Source: Kitasatospora viridis (GTDB taxonomy: Bacteria; Actinomycetota; Actinomycetes; Streptomycetales; Streptomycetaceae). Taken from it: DNA of 64,000 bases. The stretch is taken from the NCBI RefSeq assembly GCF_007829815.1, contig NZ_VIWT01000006.1, positions 549,437 through 613,436 on the forward strand, in the 5' to 3' direction. A model generated the notes under the pieces. It was not told the DNA's origin. It saw nothing but the letters and a program-made list of their open reading frames with translations, and ran no database searches. A program made the translations under genes and the position numbers. Positions 25,174 to 34,191 of this stretch are shown piece by piece; position 1 is the first letter of the stretch; each line of letters opens with the position of its first letter.

Positions 25174-26640
25174 TCAGGCGAACGTGCTGGTGCTCCAGAG
25201 CGCGCCGCCGGTCTCGGTGCCGCCGTCCTTCTTGTAGACGACCAGGTTGCCGTCGTCCTGGAGCTTGAGGTAGGCGCCGGGGGACCAGAAGGTGCCGGAG
25301 GCCCACAGCGCGCCGGTGCCGCCGCTCGCCCCGGCGCGGTAGACGACGACGTTGCCGTCGGCCTGCATGGCCAGCCAGGCCCCGGGGTTGCCGCTGGTCT
25401 TGCTGCTCCACAGCGGCACGCCGTCGCTCTTGCGGTAGAGCACGAGGTTGCCGTCCGGCTGCATCTCCAGGACGGTGGAGCGGGCCGACGTCCACCGGGC
25501 GGCCCGGATCGGCGTCTCGCCGACGAGGACGGGGGCGAACTGCTGGGTCCCGGTGGACCAGAGGGCGCCGCCGGTCTCGGTGCCGCCGTCCTTCTTGTAG
25601 ACCACGATGTTGCCGTCGTCCTGGAGCCTGACGTAGGAGCCGGGCGACCAGAAGGTGCCCGACGCCCACAGCGCGCCGGTGCCGCCGCTCGCCCCGGCGC
25701 GGTACACGACGAAGTTGCCGTCCTCCTGCACGGTGGCGTACGCGCCCGGGTTGCCACCGGTGTTGCTGCTCCACAGCACGCCGCCGGAGATGCCGCGGTG
25801 GGTGACGACGAGGTTGCCGTCGGCCTGCATCGCGAGCTGGAGGTCCTTGCCGGTCACGGTCCGGCCGGACTCGATCCGCGTGCCCGGCGCCAGCACCGGC
25901 CCGCCCTGGGCGACGGTGGAGCCGACCCAGCCCGCCAGGTCGTCCGTCCGGGAGGCGAGGGCGGAGTTGCGGGTCTCGGTCTCGTCGAGGCAGCCGCCCT
26001 GCCAGGAGCGGGTGGCGATGCCGGTGAGCTCGACGCCGCCGTTCTTCTCGCGCAGCACGGGCGCGCCGGCGTCGCCCTTGCACACCGCCCCGCCCGCGGT
26101 CTTGGGCGTGAGGGTGAGGGCGGTGGCGTCCGCGGCGGTGACGGCCGTGGTGCCGGTGTGGGTCTGCTGCGGCAGCCACTCGTCCTTGGTCCGGCCCCAG
26201 CCGACCACCCGCAGGGCGTCCCCGGGCGTCGCCGGCACGGTGGCGACGGCGGCCGGGGCGGTGCCGAAAACGGGGTGGGAGAGCTTGGCCAGCACCAGGT
26301 CGCGGTCCTGACGCGGGACCAGCTGCACGACGTCCGCGCCGACGCCGCCGACGGTGGCGGTGGTGTGGTCCTTGGGGGCGCCGGCCGGCAGGGCGGTGGC
26401 CCGGGCCGGGTCGTCGGCGAAGCAGCCCGCGGCGGTGAGGATCCAGCTCGGGTCGACGAGCGTGCCGGTGCAGACCCGGTTGCCGGCGCCGATGTCGAGC
26501 TTCGCGGTGAACGCGTAGGAGCCGTTGGGCGTCGGGTCGCCGGTGAGGGCGGCGGCGGGGGTGCCGGTCAGGGTGCCGGCGGCGATGGCCGCGCCGGTGA
26601 GCGCGGTCAGCCACGCGGTGCGCGGGTGGGGGGTGGCCAT
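25174..26640 (-). CDS. Secreted trypsin-fold pseudoprotease fused to two B-lectin domains
   Basis: A 488-residue exported protein with a signal peptide (to about residue 31). Residues 35-245 form an S1 trypsin fold (RVCTGTLVDPSWILTAAGCF, RVVGWGRT). Two catalytic positions are changed: the His of TAAHC is Gly (G72) and the Ser of GDSGGP is Ala (A191, in KGDAGAPVL), while D114 remains. It should therefore lack normal serine protease activity. Residues about 255-488 hold two bulb-type (B-)lectin domains with six Q-x-D-x-N-x-V motifs, predicting mannose or glycan binding. The two lectin domains share a nearly identical stretch. A small secreted protein is encoded 89 bp upstream on the same strand. 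Confidence 0.9.
   Translation of the reverse strand: MATPHPRTAWLTALTGAAIAAGTLTGTPAAALTGDPTPNGSYAFTAKLDIGAGNRVCTGTLVDPSWILTAAGCFADDPARATALPAGAPKDHTTATVGGVGADVVQLVPRQDRDLVLAKLSHPVFGTAPAAVATVPATPGDALRVVGWGRTKDEWLPQQTHTGTTAVTAADATALTLTPKTAGGAVCKGDAGAPVLREKNGGVELTGIATRSWQGGCLDETETRNSALASRTDDLAGWVGSTVAQGGPVLAPGTRIESGRTVTGKDLQLAMQADGNLVVTHRGISGGVLWSSNTGGNPGAYATVQEDGNFVVYRAGASGGTGALWASGTFWSPGSYVRLQDDGNIVVYKKDGGTETGGALWSTGTQQFAPVLVGETPIRAARWTSARSTVLEMQPDGNLVLYRKSDGVPLWSSKTSGNPGAWLAMQADGNVVVYRAGASGGTGALWASGTFWSPGAYLKLQDDGNLVVYKKDGGTETGGALWSTSTFA
25202..25713 (-). repeat. Internal duplication in the B-lectin region
   Basis: About 149 bp at 25202-25350 recur at 25565-25713 with roughly 11 substitutions. 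The offset is 363 bp (121 codons). This is a recent duplication or gene conversion of a lectin segment; the two copies encode nearly identical protein. Confidence 0.85.
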
Positions 26641-26729
26641 GGGCGGGATCCTCTGGAACGTCGTGCGGGGTGGATGCCAACCGGGCCCGGTGGCCCGGCG
26701 GTTGGTGTGCTCGTGCGCAGTGGTGCGGG

Positions 26730-27269
26730 TCAGCCGTTGATCCGCAGTTCGACCAGGACGGAGCGCTTGCCGGTGCTGCCGGCCTCGCCGATCGGCTGGT
26801 AGTCGTTCTTGGCCGCGTCGATCACGGTCTCCTTGCCCTCGGCGGTGATCTTCGCCTGGACCGGGTGGTCCTCGGTCCAGATGCCGAACGCGTCGGGCAG
26901 TTCCAGCGCGAGGTAGCCCTTCGAGCCGGTGACGGCGAAGCAGAACTGCTTCTGGGCGAGCCGGGACTCGACCATGACGTCGTGTCGGGCCTGGCAGTCG
27001 ACGAGCTTCAGGTGGCCGTCACCGCGCTTGAGGGTGATCTTCTGGTTCTGCAGGATCTGCGCGGCGCCGGGGTGCAGGTAGTCCTCGACGGCGGACGGCA
27101 TCGCGTCGTCGCCGGCGGCCTGGGCCGGTGCGGTGGCGGCCGCCTGGGCCGGTGCGGACTGGCCGGTCTGCGGCGCGGCCTGCGCGATGGTCGTGGCGAG
27201 GGTGAGGCTCGCGGCGGTGACGGCCAGGGCCGCGAGCACGAGGGTGCGCGGGGCAGGGGGTATCGACAT
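26730..27269 (-). CDS. Secreted protein of unknown function
   Basis: A 179-residue exported protein. The signal peptide (about 1-32) has a clear hydrophobic core and ends TIAQA-A, followed by a Gln/Ala-rich linker. The folded part (about 55-179) contains two cysteines (VDCQARHDVM, KQFCFAVTGS) that could form a disulfide, plus YLALELPDAFGIWTEDHPV. I do not recognise the family. It lies upstream of, and in the same direction as, the protease-lectin gene, so they may be co-expressed. Its promoter region carries an inverted repeat and 11-bp direct repeats. Confidence 0.75.
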   Translation of the reverse strand: MSIPPAPRTLVLAALAVTAASLTLATTIAQAAPQTGQSAPAQAAATAPAQAAGDDAMPSAVEDYLHPGAAQILQNQKITLKRGDGHLKLVDCQARHDVMVESRLAQKQFCFAVTGSKGYLALELPDAFGIWTEDHPVQAKITAEGKETVIDAAKNDYQPIGEAGSTGKRSVLVELRING

Positions 27270-27320
27270 GGCTCATCGCCTTTCCGGGGTGGGGGAGTGG
27301 GTGCGGTGCGGGACCGCTGA

Positions 27321-27372
27321 CGCTTCAGAAACATGAAGCGGAAGTAAGCTAACAGTAATGTCTTGGTAATGT
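27321..27372. promoter_or_regulatory. Inverted repeat and three 11-bp-spaced direct repeats
   Basis: CGCTTCA-N6-TGAAGCG (27321-27340) is a perfect dyad. Next to it GTAAGCT, GTAATGT and GTAATGT start at 27344, 27355 and 27366, exactly 11 bp apart, typical of OmpR-type regulator sites. The site lies between the secreted-protein gene and the divergent ALF toxin gene. Confidence 0.55.
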
Positions 27373-27532
27373 ACTCCAGTCCCGACGAGCGCAGGCGATG
27401 TCCAACCGCGCGGCGACCGGGACCGTGACAGGGCATCAATTCCCGTATCCGCAAGGCATCTCCTGATTCCTGCTGCCCGGATGCCAGCCCGCTGCTGTGA
27501 CGCTCCTCATACGAACTTGAAAGTGATCATTT

Positions 27533-30500
27533 GTGAAGATTCCGCTGCGCCCGCCTGCGAAGCCGGGCACCAGGAAGACCGAGCCGCCCGGCCGCGGCCG
27601 GCCGACCGCCCTGCGCGGAGCCTGCGCCCTGCTGCTGCCCGCGGCCCTGGCCGCCGGACTGCTGGGAGCCGCACCCGCCGCGGCCGCGACCGACGACGAC
27701 GCCCCGGTCTCCGACCGCGCGCAGGTGGTCGCCCTGTGGACCTCCGGCGGCGCCGGCGTCCGCGCCGGCGCCGAACAGGCACTGCTCGGCTCGGACGAGG
27801 AGGTCAAGGCGTTCCTCGCGAGCGCGAACGGCATCCAGAACGACGACGACCGCGTCGACACCAGCCGCATCTTCAACCTGGGCGGCCCCGGCGTCCGCGA
27901 AGCCGCGAAGAAGGCGCTCCAGGGCTCCCCGCAGGACCTGCGCACCTTCCTGCTCCAGGGCTGGAAGTCCGCGGTCCAGGACGACGAGCGGGTCGAGGCC
28001 TCCCGGATCATCAACTACGGCGGCACGTCGGTGAAGGAAGCCGGCACGGCCGCCCTCAAGGGCGCCCCGGATGACGTCACCCGGTTCCTGAGGGCCGGCC
28101 AGTACGACGCCCGCACCACCGACGACCGGGTGCTGATCTCACAGCTCATCACCGCCGGCGGCCCGGCCGTCAAGGCGGCCGGGAAGCTGGCCCTGCGCGG
28201 CACCGCCGACGACCTGGTGGAGTTCCTGGAGGTCGGGCAGTTCACCGCCCGCAACCGGGACCAGGAGCACGCGAGCATCCAGCAGTTGGCCGACCAGGCC
28301 GCGCAGGCCGGCGTCCAGGCGCAGGCCGCCACCGACAACGCCAAGGAGGCCTCCGACCGGGCCATCGCGGCCTCCGCCCTCGCCAAGCAGGCCGCCGAGA
28401 ACGCCGCCCGGGAGACCGAGGCCGCCAAGGGCGACGCCACCCGGGCCGGGATCAAGGCCCAGCAGGCCGCCGACGCCGCCCGCGCCGCCGCCGACGCGGC
28501 GCAGCAGGCCATCGGCGCCGCGAACGCGGCCGACCGCTCGGCACGGGTCGCGGCGATCGCGGCGGCCCAGACCGCCAGCGCGGCCGCCGCCGCCGCGGAC
28601 GCGGCCTCCCGCGCCTACAACGCCGCGGCAGCGGCCGCGCGCGACGGCGGCAACGCCGAGGAGTTGAAGAACGCGGCGGCCGCCGCCCGGATGACGGCGG
28701 CCCTGTCGGCGAAGTCGGCGCAGGCCGCGAGCGCCGCCGGCGACGCCTCCCGGGCCGCCGGCGCCGCCGCGGCAGCGGCCGCGAGCGCCGGCGAGAACGC
28801 CAACGCCGCCGCCGACGCGGCGGACGCGGCGAACCGCTACGCGACCGCGGCCGGCGTGCACTCCCAGCAGGCCGCCACCGCGGCCGCCGAGACCCGCCAG
28901 CACGCGAAGGAGGCCAACCGGGCCGCCGCCGCGGCCAAGTCGCTGGCCGACGCCTCGGCCGACGCCGCCTACGGCGCCCGCGACGCCGCGAACTCCGCGG
29001 CCCAGCACGCCAACGCCGCCGCCGACGCGGCGGACGCCGCGCAGCAGTTCTCGGCCGGTTCGGCCGACGCCGCCGCGCAGGCCACCAGGGCGGCGGGCGC
29101 GGCCAAACAGGCCGCGGACACCGCCGAGTCCTCGGTGGCCACCGCCAAGAAGGTGTTCGAGCTGGCCCGCCAGAGCGAGGCCGAGGACCTCAACACCCGT
29201 ACCAACGCCGCGATCGAGCGCGCCCGCTCGGACAAGGCGAAGACCGAGCAGCTGACCTCCGACGCCGCCTCGGCCATGGCCGGCACCCGCGGCCAGGACG
29301 GCACGGTCACCGCCCTCGCCGCCGAGGCCGCCAAGCCCGGCGCCGACCCCAAGGCCGTCGCGGGCAAGGGCCGGCAGCTGGCGGTGGCGGCGCTGAAGGA
29401 CCGCGGCCCGTTCGCCCAGCAGGCCGCGGCCCAGGCGCTCTCCGGCACCGACACCGACGTGCTGGACTACCTGCGCACCGGGTGGAGCCAGGCCGAGCAG
29501 CAGGACACCCGCCAACAGGTCCTCGACCTGACCACCCAGAGCCCCTACGAAGCGGTCCGCACCGGCGCCGCGAACGCACTCAAGGGCAGCCCCCAGCAGG
29601 TCGCCGACTACTTCGCCACCGGCCAGTACCAGGCGGCCTCCGCCGACCTGCGGGTGAAGGTCTCCCAGGTCAACAACACCGGCGGCCCCGGCGTCAAGGA
29701 AGCCTCCAAGGCCGCCCTGGCGACCAACGACCCCAGGACGCTGGCGGCCTTCCTGCTCACCGGCCAGTACGGCGCGCTCAACGACGACGAGCGGGTGCTC
29801 GCCTCCGCCCTCACCGGCACCGGCGGACCGGAGGTCCAGGCGGCGGCCAAGGTGGCGCTGGCCGGACCGGCCGACGAGCTGCACGACTTCGTCCAGGTCG
29901 GCCAGTACATGGCCGACCGCAAGGACCAGCTCACCGCCACCCACACCGCCCAGATGCAGCACCTGATCGCCGACGCCTCCGGCGTCGCGGCGACGGCCCG
30001 GCAGAAGAGCTGGATCGCCGCCAAGTCGGCCGCCGACGCCAACAAGGCGTCAGCGGAGGCCGCCAACGCCGCCGCTGCCGCCGACGACTCCGCCCGCCAG
30101 GCCCAGGGCTACGCCCGCGACGCCGGCACCGCGGCCACCAACGCGGAGACCTCCGCCACCCGCGCCGCCAAGTCCGCCACCACCGCCCGCACCGCGGCCG
30201 CCCGCGCCAACAGCGACGCCGGCGCGGCGAAGGAGTCCGCCGCCCAGGCCGCCTTCTCCGCCAAGTACGCGCGCAACTCCGCCCGTTCCGCTGACGACGC
30301 CGCCGCCGACGCCCGCACCTCGGCCCTCGCGGCCGGCAAGAGCGCCGAAGAGGCCAACACCATGGCCGCCCAGGCCTGGCAGACCGCCCTGGACAAGCGC
30401 CAGGCCGAGGAGGCCGAGGCCCGGCGCCTGGCCGAGGAGGCCCGCAAGGCGGAGGAGGCCCGCAAGGCCGAGGCCGAGAAGCAGGGCAAGGAGAAGCAGC

Positions 30501-31093
30501 CGAAGGTCTGCACCGTCCCGATGAACCGGGAGATCAACGGCCTGCTGCCGTGCATCCTCAGCGCCAACGGCAACGCGGTGATCCAGAACCCCGAGGTGAT
30601 CAAGCCGCTGGTCCCGATCGCCATGGCGCTGACCGGCGTCGACGACCTGGTCGACTGCACCCAGCACCCCACCCTGGGCAAGTGCGTCTCCTTCGCCATG
30701 ACCGTCCTGCCGGTCGGCAAGCTCAAGGCCGCGGAGAAGCTTGAGGAAGGCGTCCGCGGAGCCGTGGCGGCAACGCGCCTGGGGAAGATCGACAAACTGC
30801 GCGACGTCGTCCTGCTGGAGGGCAAGCCGCTCGGCGTCGAGGACAGCAAGGGCGTGCAGATGGTCACACCGGACGACATCCAGGCCCTGGCGAAGAAGCT
30901 GCGCGACAAGCTCGGCGACCCCGACATCACCAGGACCCTCGACAAGGGCAGCCTGCAGGTCTGGACCTTCGACGGCGGAAACGTGAACTACCGGAGTTTC
31001 AGCGGCTCCAACGGCGCCGGAGACTGGACCATCGACTTCACCAAGGGCCTGCAGGACGAACTCGGGTTCAAGCGCTACCACGCCAAGCACTAG
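27533..31093 (+). CDS. ALF-repeat polymorphic-toxin-like secreted protein
   Basis: An 1186-residue exported protein from a GTG at 27533, with a long charged n-region and signal peptide ending near residue 52. Residues about 60-245 and 600-790 contain ALF-type repeats (GGPGVREAAKKALQGSPQDL; FLLTGQYGALNDDERV) with a recurring A-x2-AL-x-G pattern. Between and after them lie very Ala-rich coiled coils (about 245-545, 800-985). A hydrophobic pre-toxin-like segment (about 991-1075; ALTGVDDLVDCTQ, AMTVLPVGKLK) precedes a compact ~110-residue C-terminus ending GFKRYHAKH. The layout is that of a polymorphic toxin. The small acidic gene 14 bp downstream is the expected immunity gene. Toxin activity is inferred, not recognised. 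Confidence 0.8.
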   Translation: MKIPLRPPAKPGTRKTEPPGRGRPTALRGACALLLPAALAAGLLGAAPAAAATDDDAPVSDRAQVVALWTSGGAGVRAGAEQALLGSDEEVKAFLASANGIQNDDDRVDTSRIFNLGGPGVREAAKKALQGSPQDLRTFLLQGWKSAVQDDERVEASRIINYGGTSVKEAGTAALKGAPDDVTRFLRAGQYDARTTDDRVLISQLITAGGPAVKAAGKLALRGTADDLVEFLEVGQFTARNRDQEHASIQQLADQAAQAGVQAQAATDNAKEASDRAIAASALAKQAAENAARETEAAKGDATRAGIKAQQAADAARAAADAAQQAIGAANAADRSARVAAIAAAQTASAAAAAADAASRAYNAAAAAARDGGNAEELKNAAAAARMTAALSAKSAQAASAAGDASRAAGAAAAAAASAGENANAAADAADAANRYATAAGVHSQQAATAAAETRQHAKEANRAAAAAKSLADASADAAYGARDAANSAAQHANAAADAADAAQQFSAGSADAAAQATRAAGAAKQAADTAESSVATAKKVFELARQSEAEDLNTRTNAAIERARSDKAKTEQLTSDAASAMAGTRGQDGTVTALAAEAAKPGADPKAVAGKGRQLAVAALKDRGPFAQQAAAQALSGTDTDVLDYLRTGWSQAEQQDTRQQVLDLTTQSPYEAVRTGAANALKGSPQQVADYFATGQYQAASADLRVKVSQVNNTGGPGVKEASKAALATNDPRTLAAFLLTGQYGALNDDERVLASALTGTGGPEVQAAAKVALAGPADELHDFVQVGQYMADRKDQLTATHTAQMQHLIADASGVAATARQKSWIAAKSAADANKASAEAANAAAAADDSARQAQGYARDAGTAATNAETSATRAAKSATTARTAAARANSDAGAAKESAAQAAFSAKYARNSARSADDAAADARTSALAAGKSAEEANTMAAQAWQTALDKRQAEEAEARRLAEEARKAEEARKAEAEKQGKEKQPKVCTVPMNREINGLLPCILSANGNAVIQNPEVIKPLVPIAMALTGVDDLVDCTQHPTLGKCVSFAMTVLPVGKLKAAEKLEEGVRGAVAATRLGKIDKLRDVVLLEGKPLGVEDSKGVQMVTPDDIQALAKKLRDKLGDPDITRTLDKGSLQVWTFDGGNVNYRSFSGSNGAGDWTIDFTKGLQDELGFKRYHAKH

Positions 31094-31107
31094 CTAGGAG
31101 CACGGCC

Positions 31108-31440
31108 ATGACCGACCCCACCGCCTTCCAGGAAGAACTGGACTACTTCGTCGACTACACCCGCACATCGCTGGTCTACTTCTCCCTGATCCGGGACTCG
31201 GCCGAACAGCTCGCCGGCGACACCGCGCCGGAGGAGACCATCCGCACCGTCACCCTGGACCTCATCGCCGGCATGATCGACCAGGGCGTCGCCGTCGGCG
31301 ACATCGGCCCCGCCGACGGCGCCGACCTGCTGCCCTGGGCCCTCCCCAAGGCCGAGACACTGCGCCGCATCGCGCAGGAGATGGCCGAGCTGGACGACCC
31401 GGACCGCTTCATCGACATCTGCTGGTTCCGGATGGCTTGA
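31108..31440 (+). CDS. Probable immunity protein for the ALF toxin
   Basis: A 110-residue, strongly acidic cytosolic protein (TDPTAFQEELDYFVDYTR at the N-terminus, DPDRFIDICWFRMA at the end). ATG at 31108 has a GGAG site and begins 14 bp after the toxin stop. Position, size, acidity against a basic toxin tip, and the shared strong terminator fit an immunity partner. No immunity family was recognised by eye; an unrelated regulatory role is possible. Confidence 0.65.
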   Translation: MTDPTAFQEELDYFVDYTRTSLVYFSLIRDSAEQLAGDTAPEETIRTVTLDLIAGMIDQGVAVGDIGPADGADLLPWALPKAETLRRIAQEMAELDDPDRFIDICWFRMA

Positions 31441-31456
31441 CGCGGGCCGACACACC

Positions 31457-31496
31457 GTCAGCGGGCGCCCACCGATCGCGGTGGGCGCCCGCTGAC
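31457..31496 (+). terminator. Strong hairpin terminator
   Basis: A perfect 17-bp stem (31457-31473 with 31480-31496) around a 6-nt loop lies 16 bp after the immunity gene stop. It closes the toxin-immunity transcript. Confidence 0.85.
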
Positions 31497-31618
31497 GTGT
31501 TCCCGAACGCCCAGCACGGGGGTGAACGTGCTGTTCACAAGCCGTCCTGCCCACCGCGCTGTCAGCGGCGCCGTGCATGATCGGCGCGTCAGTTCTTCGA
31601 ACGGGAAGGGGCACCCGC

Positions 31619-31960
31619 ATGCCGATCACGAACCAGCAGGTGGCAGCGCACGCGTTCCTGCGGCACATGTACGAGGACTCGTACTTCCCCGATCACCTCG
31701 TCGACCGGGGCAGGGAGATTCTGCTGCGGCTGTGCGAGCGGATCGAGGCCGAGCAGCCGGCGGATCTGGCTGCCCTGTACGCGCTCACCCACGCCTCGAC
31801 GGAGGAGTTCAACCTTCTGGACGCGGAGTTGAACGCGGCCGGGAGCGAGATCGAGACGGTGGCGCGGGAGTGGATCGGCGACGAGTTCTGGTTCGTCGCG
31901 TCGGCCTACGGATTCGCGGACGCGGACGGGGAGGAGCTCATCGCCACCCGGGACTGGTGA
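31619..31960 (+). CDS. Small conserved-looking protein (DUF5713-like)
   Basis: A 113-residue cytosolic protein: MPITNQQVAAHAFLRHMYED, then YFPDHLVDRGREILLRLCER and a conserved-looking EWIGDEFWFVASAYGFADAD. The sequence recalls the DUF5713 family, recalled from memory and not searched. The ATG at 31619 follows GGGAAGGGG. The protein is acidic and helical with no signal peptide. It follows the toxin/immunity terminator; a link to immunity is possible but not supported. Confidence 0.7.
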   Translation: MPITNQQVAAHAFLRHMYEDSYFPDHLVDRGREILLRLCERIEAEQPADLAALYALTHASTEEFNLLDAELNAAGSEIETVAREWIGDEFWFVASAYGFADADGEELIATRDW

Positions 31961-32128
31961 GCGGGACTGTCAGGACTTCCGCACCCGCTCAACGGGGTTG
32001 GGTGAGGGTGGATGTCGCCGGCTGGCAGGATGTCAGTTCGAGGGGGAACGTTCTCGGCCCGGTGGACCTTCCGAGCCGTGCCCGCGTCTGACCTCGCGAC
32101 CGCCACCACACACCCGGGAGAACAGATC

Positions 32129-32404
32129 ATGGTCGACAGTGACGTTGAGCGCACCGAGGAGCGGGGTCAGGCTGCGGGGCCCTGGTGGGCGGAACTCGGG
32201 ACGTGGGGGGCCGTCGCACTGATCGTCCTCGGGGGAGTCGCGGCCGTGTGGGTCTCGTTCAGGCTGCCCGGCACCCCGGAGGAACTGGCGTCCGGCTACT
32301 ACCAGGCCGCCAGGGTCGTCGCCATCGGCGTGGTGACCGTGGGAGTCACGTTGTTGGGCCGCCGCCGTGCCCGGGCCGCAGCCGTCGAGGATGCGAGCGA
32401 GTAG
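32129..32404 (+). CDS. Small two-helix membrane protein
   Basis: A 91-residue protein with two hydrophobic segments (about 25-43, WGAVALIVLGGVAAVWVSF, and about 60-78, VVAIGVVTVGVTLLG) and a basic C-terminus (RRRARAA). ATG at 32129 follows GGGAGAAC. No family recognised. It appears monocistronic, 50 bp from the convergent flavoprotein gene. Confidence 0.65.
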   Translation: MVDSDVERTEERGQAAGPWWAELGTWGAVALIVLGGVAAVWVSFRLPGTPEELASGYYQAARVVAIGVVTVGVTLLGRRRARAAAVEDASE

Positions 32405-32454
32405 GAAGGTGCCTGACACCGACGGTCAGTGAGCGCGGCGGGGCGCCCGCGTTC

Positions 32455-34089
32455 TCATGACCTGGTCGCTGGTCGCATCCCCTGACGGAGGAGCCCTGCC
32501 CATAGGCGGGTTCGGCCGGTGGGGTCGAGGGCTTCGTGTGCGGCGAGGACGCCGCCGGTGACCGCGCCGAGGAAGCCGCCGGCCAGGCAGTCCTGGCCGG
32601 AGAGGTAGAGGCCCTCGATCCCGGTTCGCGGGCGCACCCAGTGCGCCAGGCCGGGTCGGTGGCCGTCGCCGAATCCGGCCACGTCCTTGGCCAGCCCGTA
32701 CAGGCTGCCGCCGGGCCAGCCGGCGAAGTGCTCGGAGGTCAGCGGGGTGCCGAGTTCGTGGTAGGCCACCCGTCCCTTGGTGCGGGGCAGTTGACGGTGG
32801 AGCTGGTCGAGCAGTTCGGCGGTGAGGTCGGCTTTGAGGGCCTGGTACGCGGGGTCGCGGCGGCGCCATCGCGACCCGCGGAAGGGCTCGAACAGCTCCG
32901 GTCGTACGTAGGCGAGGATCTCGCCGGTCGAGCGTCCGGGGTGGCGCGCGGTCCAGGTCGGGTCCTTGGCGCAGGAGAAGGAGAGGAACAGGCCGCTGGT
33001 GCGTCCGCCGGTGCCGTCGAAGAACGCGTCGCAGTCGCCGTCGGTCACCATCAGGTTGTGTCGTGGCAGGGCGAGTTCCGCGGGGTCGCCGTCCAGTCCG
33101 ACGAAGAGGAGCACGAAGGGGAACCCGCGTCGCATGCAGGCCGCCCGATCGGCGCTGTCGTCGGGTTGGGGTGGCAGCAGGGTCGCGAAGGTGTTCTGGG
33201 CGCCCGCCGCGCTGATCACCACGGGAGCCCGCACGCGGGTGCCGTCCGCGAGCACCACCGCGGTCGCCCGTGCCCCGGCGAGCTCGATCCGGGCCACCGG
33301 CGCCCGGACGAACACCTCGCCGCCCGCCGCCCGGATCGGGGCGAGCATGGCCCGCGCGATCGCGGCGCTGCCGCCCACCGGGTACCAGGCGCCGGTGCGG
33401 AAGTGTTCGAACAGCACCGCGAGCATGAAGAACGGCAGCCGGGCGGTGGAGTCGGCCAGCAGCAGCGCGCTCGGAGTGAGCACCGCCTGCCGCAGCCGCT
33501 CGTCGGCCACCAGCCCCCGCACCACCTCCCGGGCGGGCCGCAGTGCCTGCGGCGGCACGGCCGCCGACCGCGCCAGCTGGGCCAGGCGCCGCGCCACCGG
33601 GCCGGACAGGCGCCCCAGCGCGAGCGCCGGCAGCGCGGCCCGGCACCGTGTGATGAGGGTGAACAGCGCCTCGATGCCCGGTCGTTCGACGGGGAAGCGC
33701 GCGGTCAGGGCGGCCTGGTAGGCGGGGAAGCCGACCGGGGCCCGGTACACCTCCCCGGCCAGGCGGTACTCGTCGTACGGGTCTCCCAGCGGCGCCCATT
33801 CCAGTGCGCCGTCGGTCAGGTAATCGGATAGGACCCGCACCGGCTCACGCGCCGTCAACTGCCCGACGTAGTGGATCCCGACGTCCCACTCCCAGCCCCG
33901 GCGCCGGTAGGCATGGGTGTAGCCGCCCGCGGTGTAGTGCTGCTCGAACACCGCCACCCGCCGGCCCTGCTTCGCCAGGCAGACCGCAGTGGTCAGCCCG
34001 CCGGCCCCGGAGCCGACCACCACCGCGTCGTACTCGCCCGCCACCCCGCCCCTCGCCAGGGCGCGGCCCACCAGCACACTGCCCGCCAT
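32455..34089 (-). CDS. FAD-dependent phytoene desaturase/retinol saturase-like oxidoreductase
   Basis: A 544-residue flavoprotein. The dinucleotide-binding motif YDAVVVGSGAGGLTTAVCLA lies near residue 20. The CRTISO/RetSat-type amine-oxidase features are EQHYTAGGYTHAYRRRGWEW, a long substrate domain and the C-terminal FAD segment GLYLSGQDCLAGGFLGAVTG. Such enzymes desaturate, saturate or isomerise polyenes (carotenoids, retinol). No carotenoid cluster is present, so the substrate is open. The ATG at 34089 follows a GGTGG-like site; upstream ATGs at 34152 and 34110 are less likely. The gene is isolated. Confidence 0.85.
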   Translation of the reverse strand: MAGSVLVGRALARGGVAGEYDAVVVGSGAGGLTTAVCLAKQGRRVAVFEQHYTAGGYTHAYRRRGWEWDVGIHYVGQLTAREPVRVLSDYLTDGALEWAPLGDPYDEYRLAGEVYRAPVGFPAYQAALTARFPVERPGIEALFTLITRCRAALPALALGRLSGPVARRLAQLARSAAVPPQALRPAREVVRGLVADERLRQAVLTPSALLLADSTARLPFFMLAVLFEHFRTGAWYPVGGSAAIARAMLAPIRAAGGEVFVRAPVARIELAGARATAVVLADGTRVRAPVVISAAGAQNTFATLLPPQPDDSADRAACMRRGFPFVLLFVGLDGDPAELALPRHNLMVTDGDCDAFFDGTGGRTSGLFLSFSCAKDPTWTARHPGRSTGEILAYVRPELFEPFRGSRWRRRDPAYQALKADLTAELLDQLHRQLPRTKGRVAYHELGTPLTSEHFAGWPGGSLYGLAKDVAGFGDGHRPGLAHWVRPRTGIEGLYLSGQDCLAGGFLGAVTGGVLAAHEALDPTGRTRLWAGLLRQGMRPATRS

Positions 34090-34191
34090 GTCCACCTGCC
34101 TTCGCCGCATCGCTTCGTATCCGTAGCAACGAGCTGCGGGCGGCGTCGTCACGCGATCGCCGCGGAGATCGCGCCGGCTGGCTGGGTGCCC

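Noticed and set aside
28300..30480. Extremely Ala-rich coding sequence as possible frame error or low-complexity non-coding DNA
   Set aside because: The heptad-like Ala/Asp/Lys pattern, regular ALF repeats on both sides and uninterrupted frame fit a real coiled-coil stalk.
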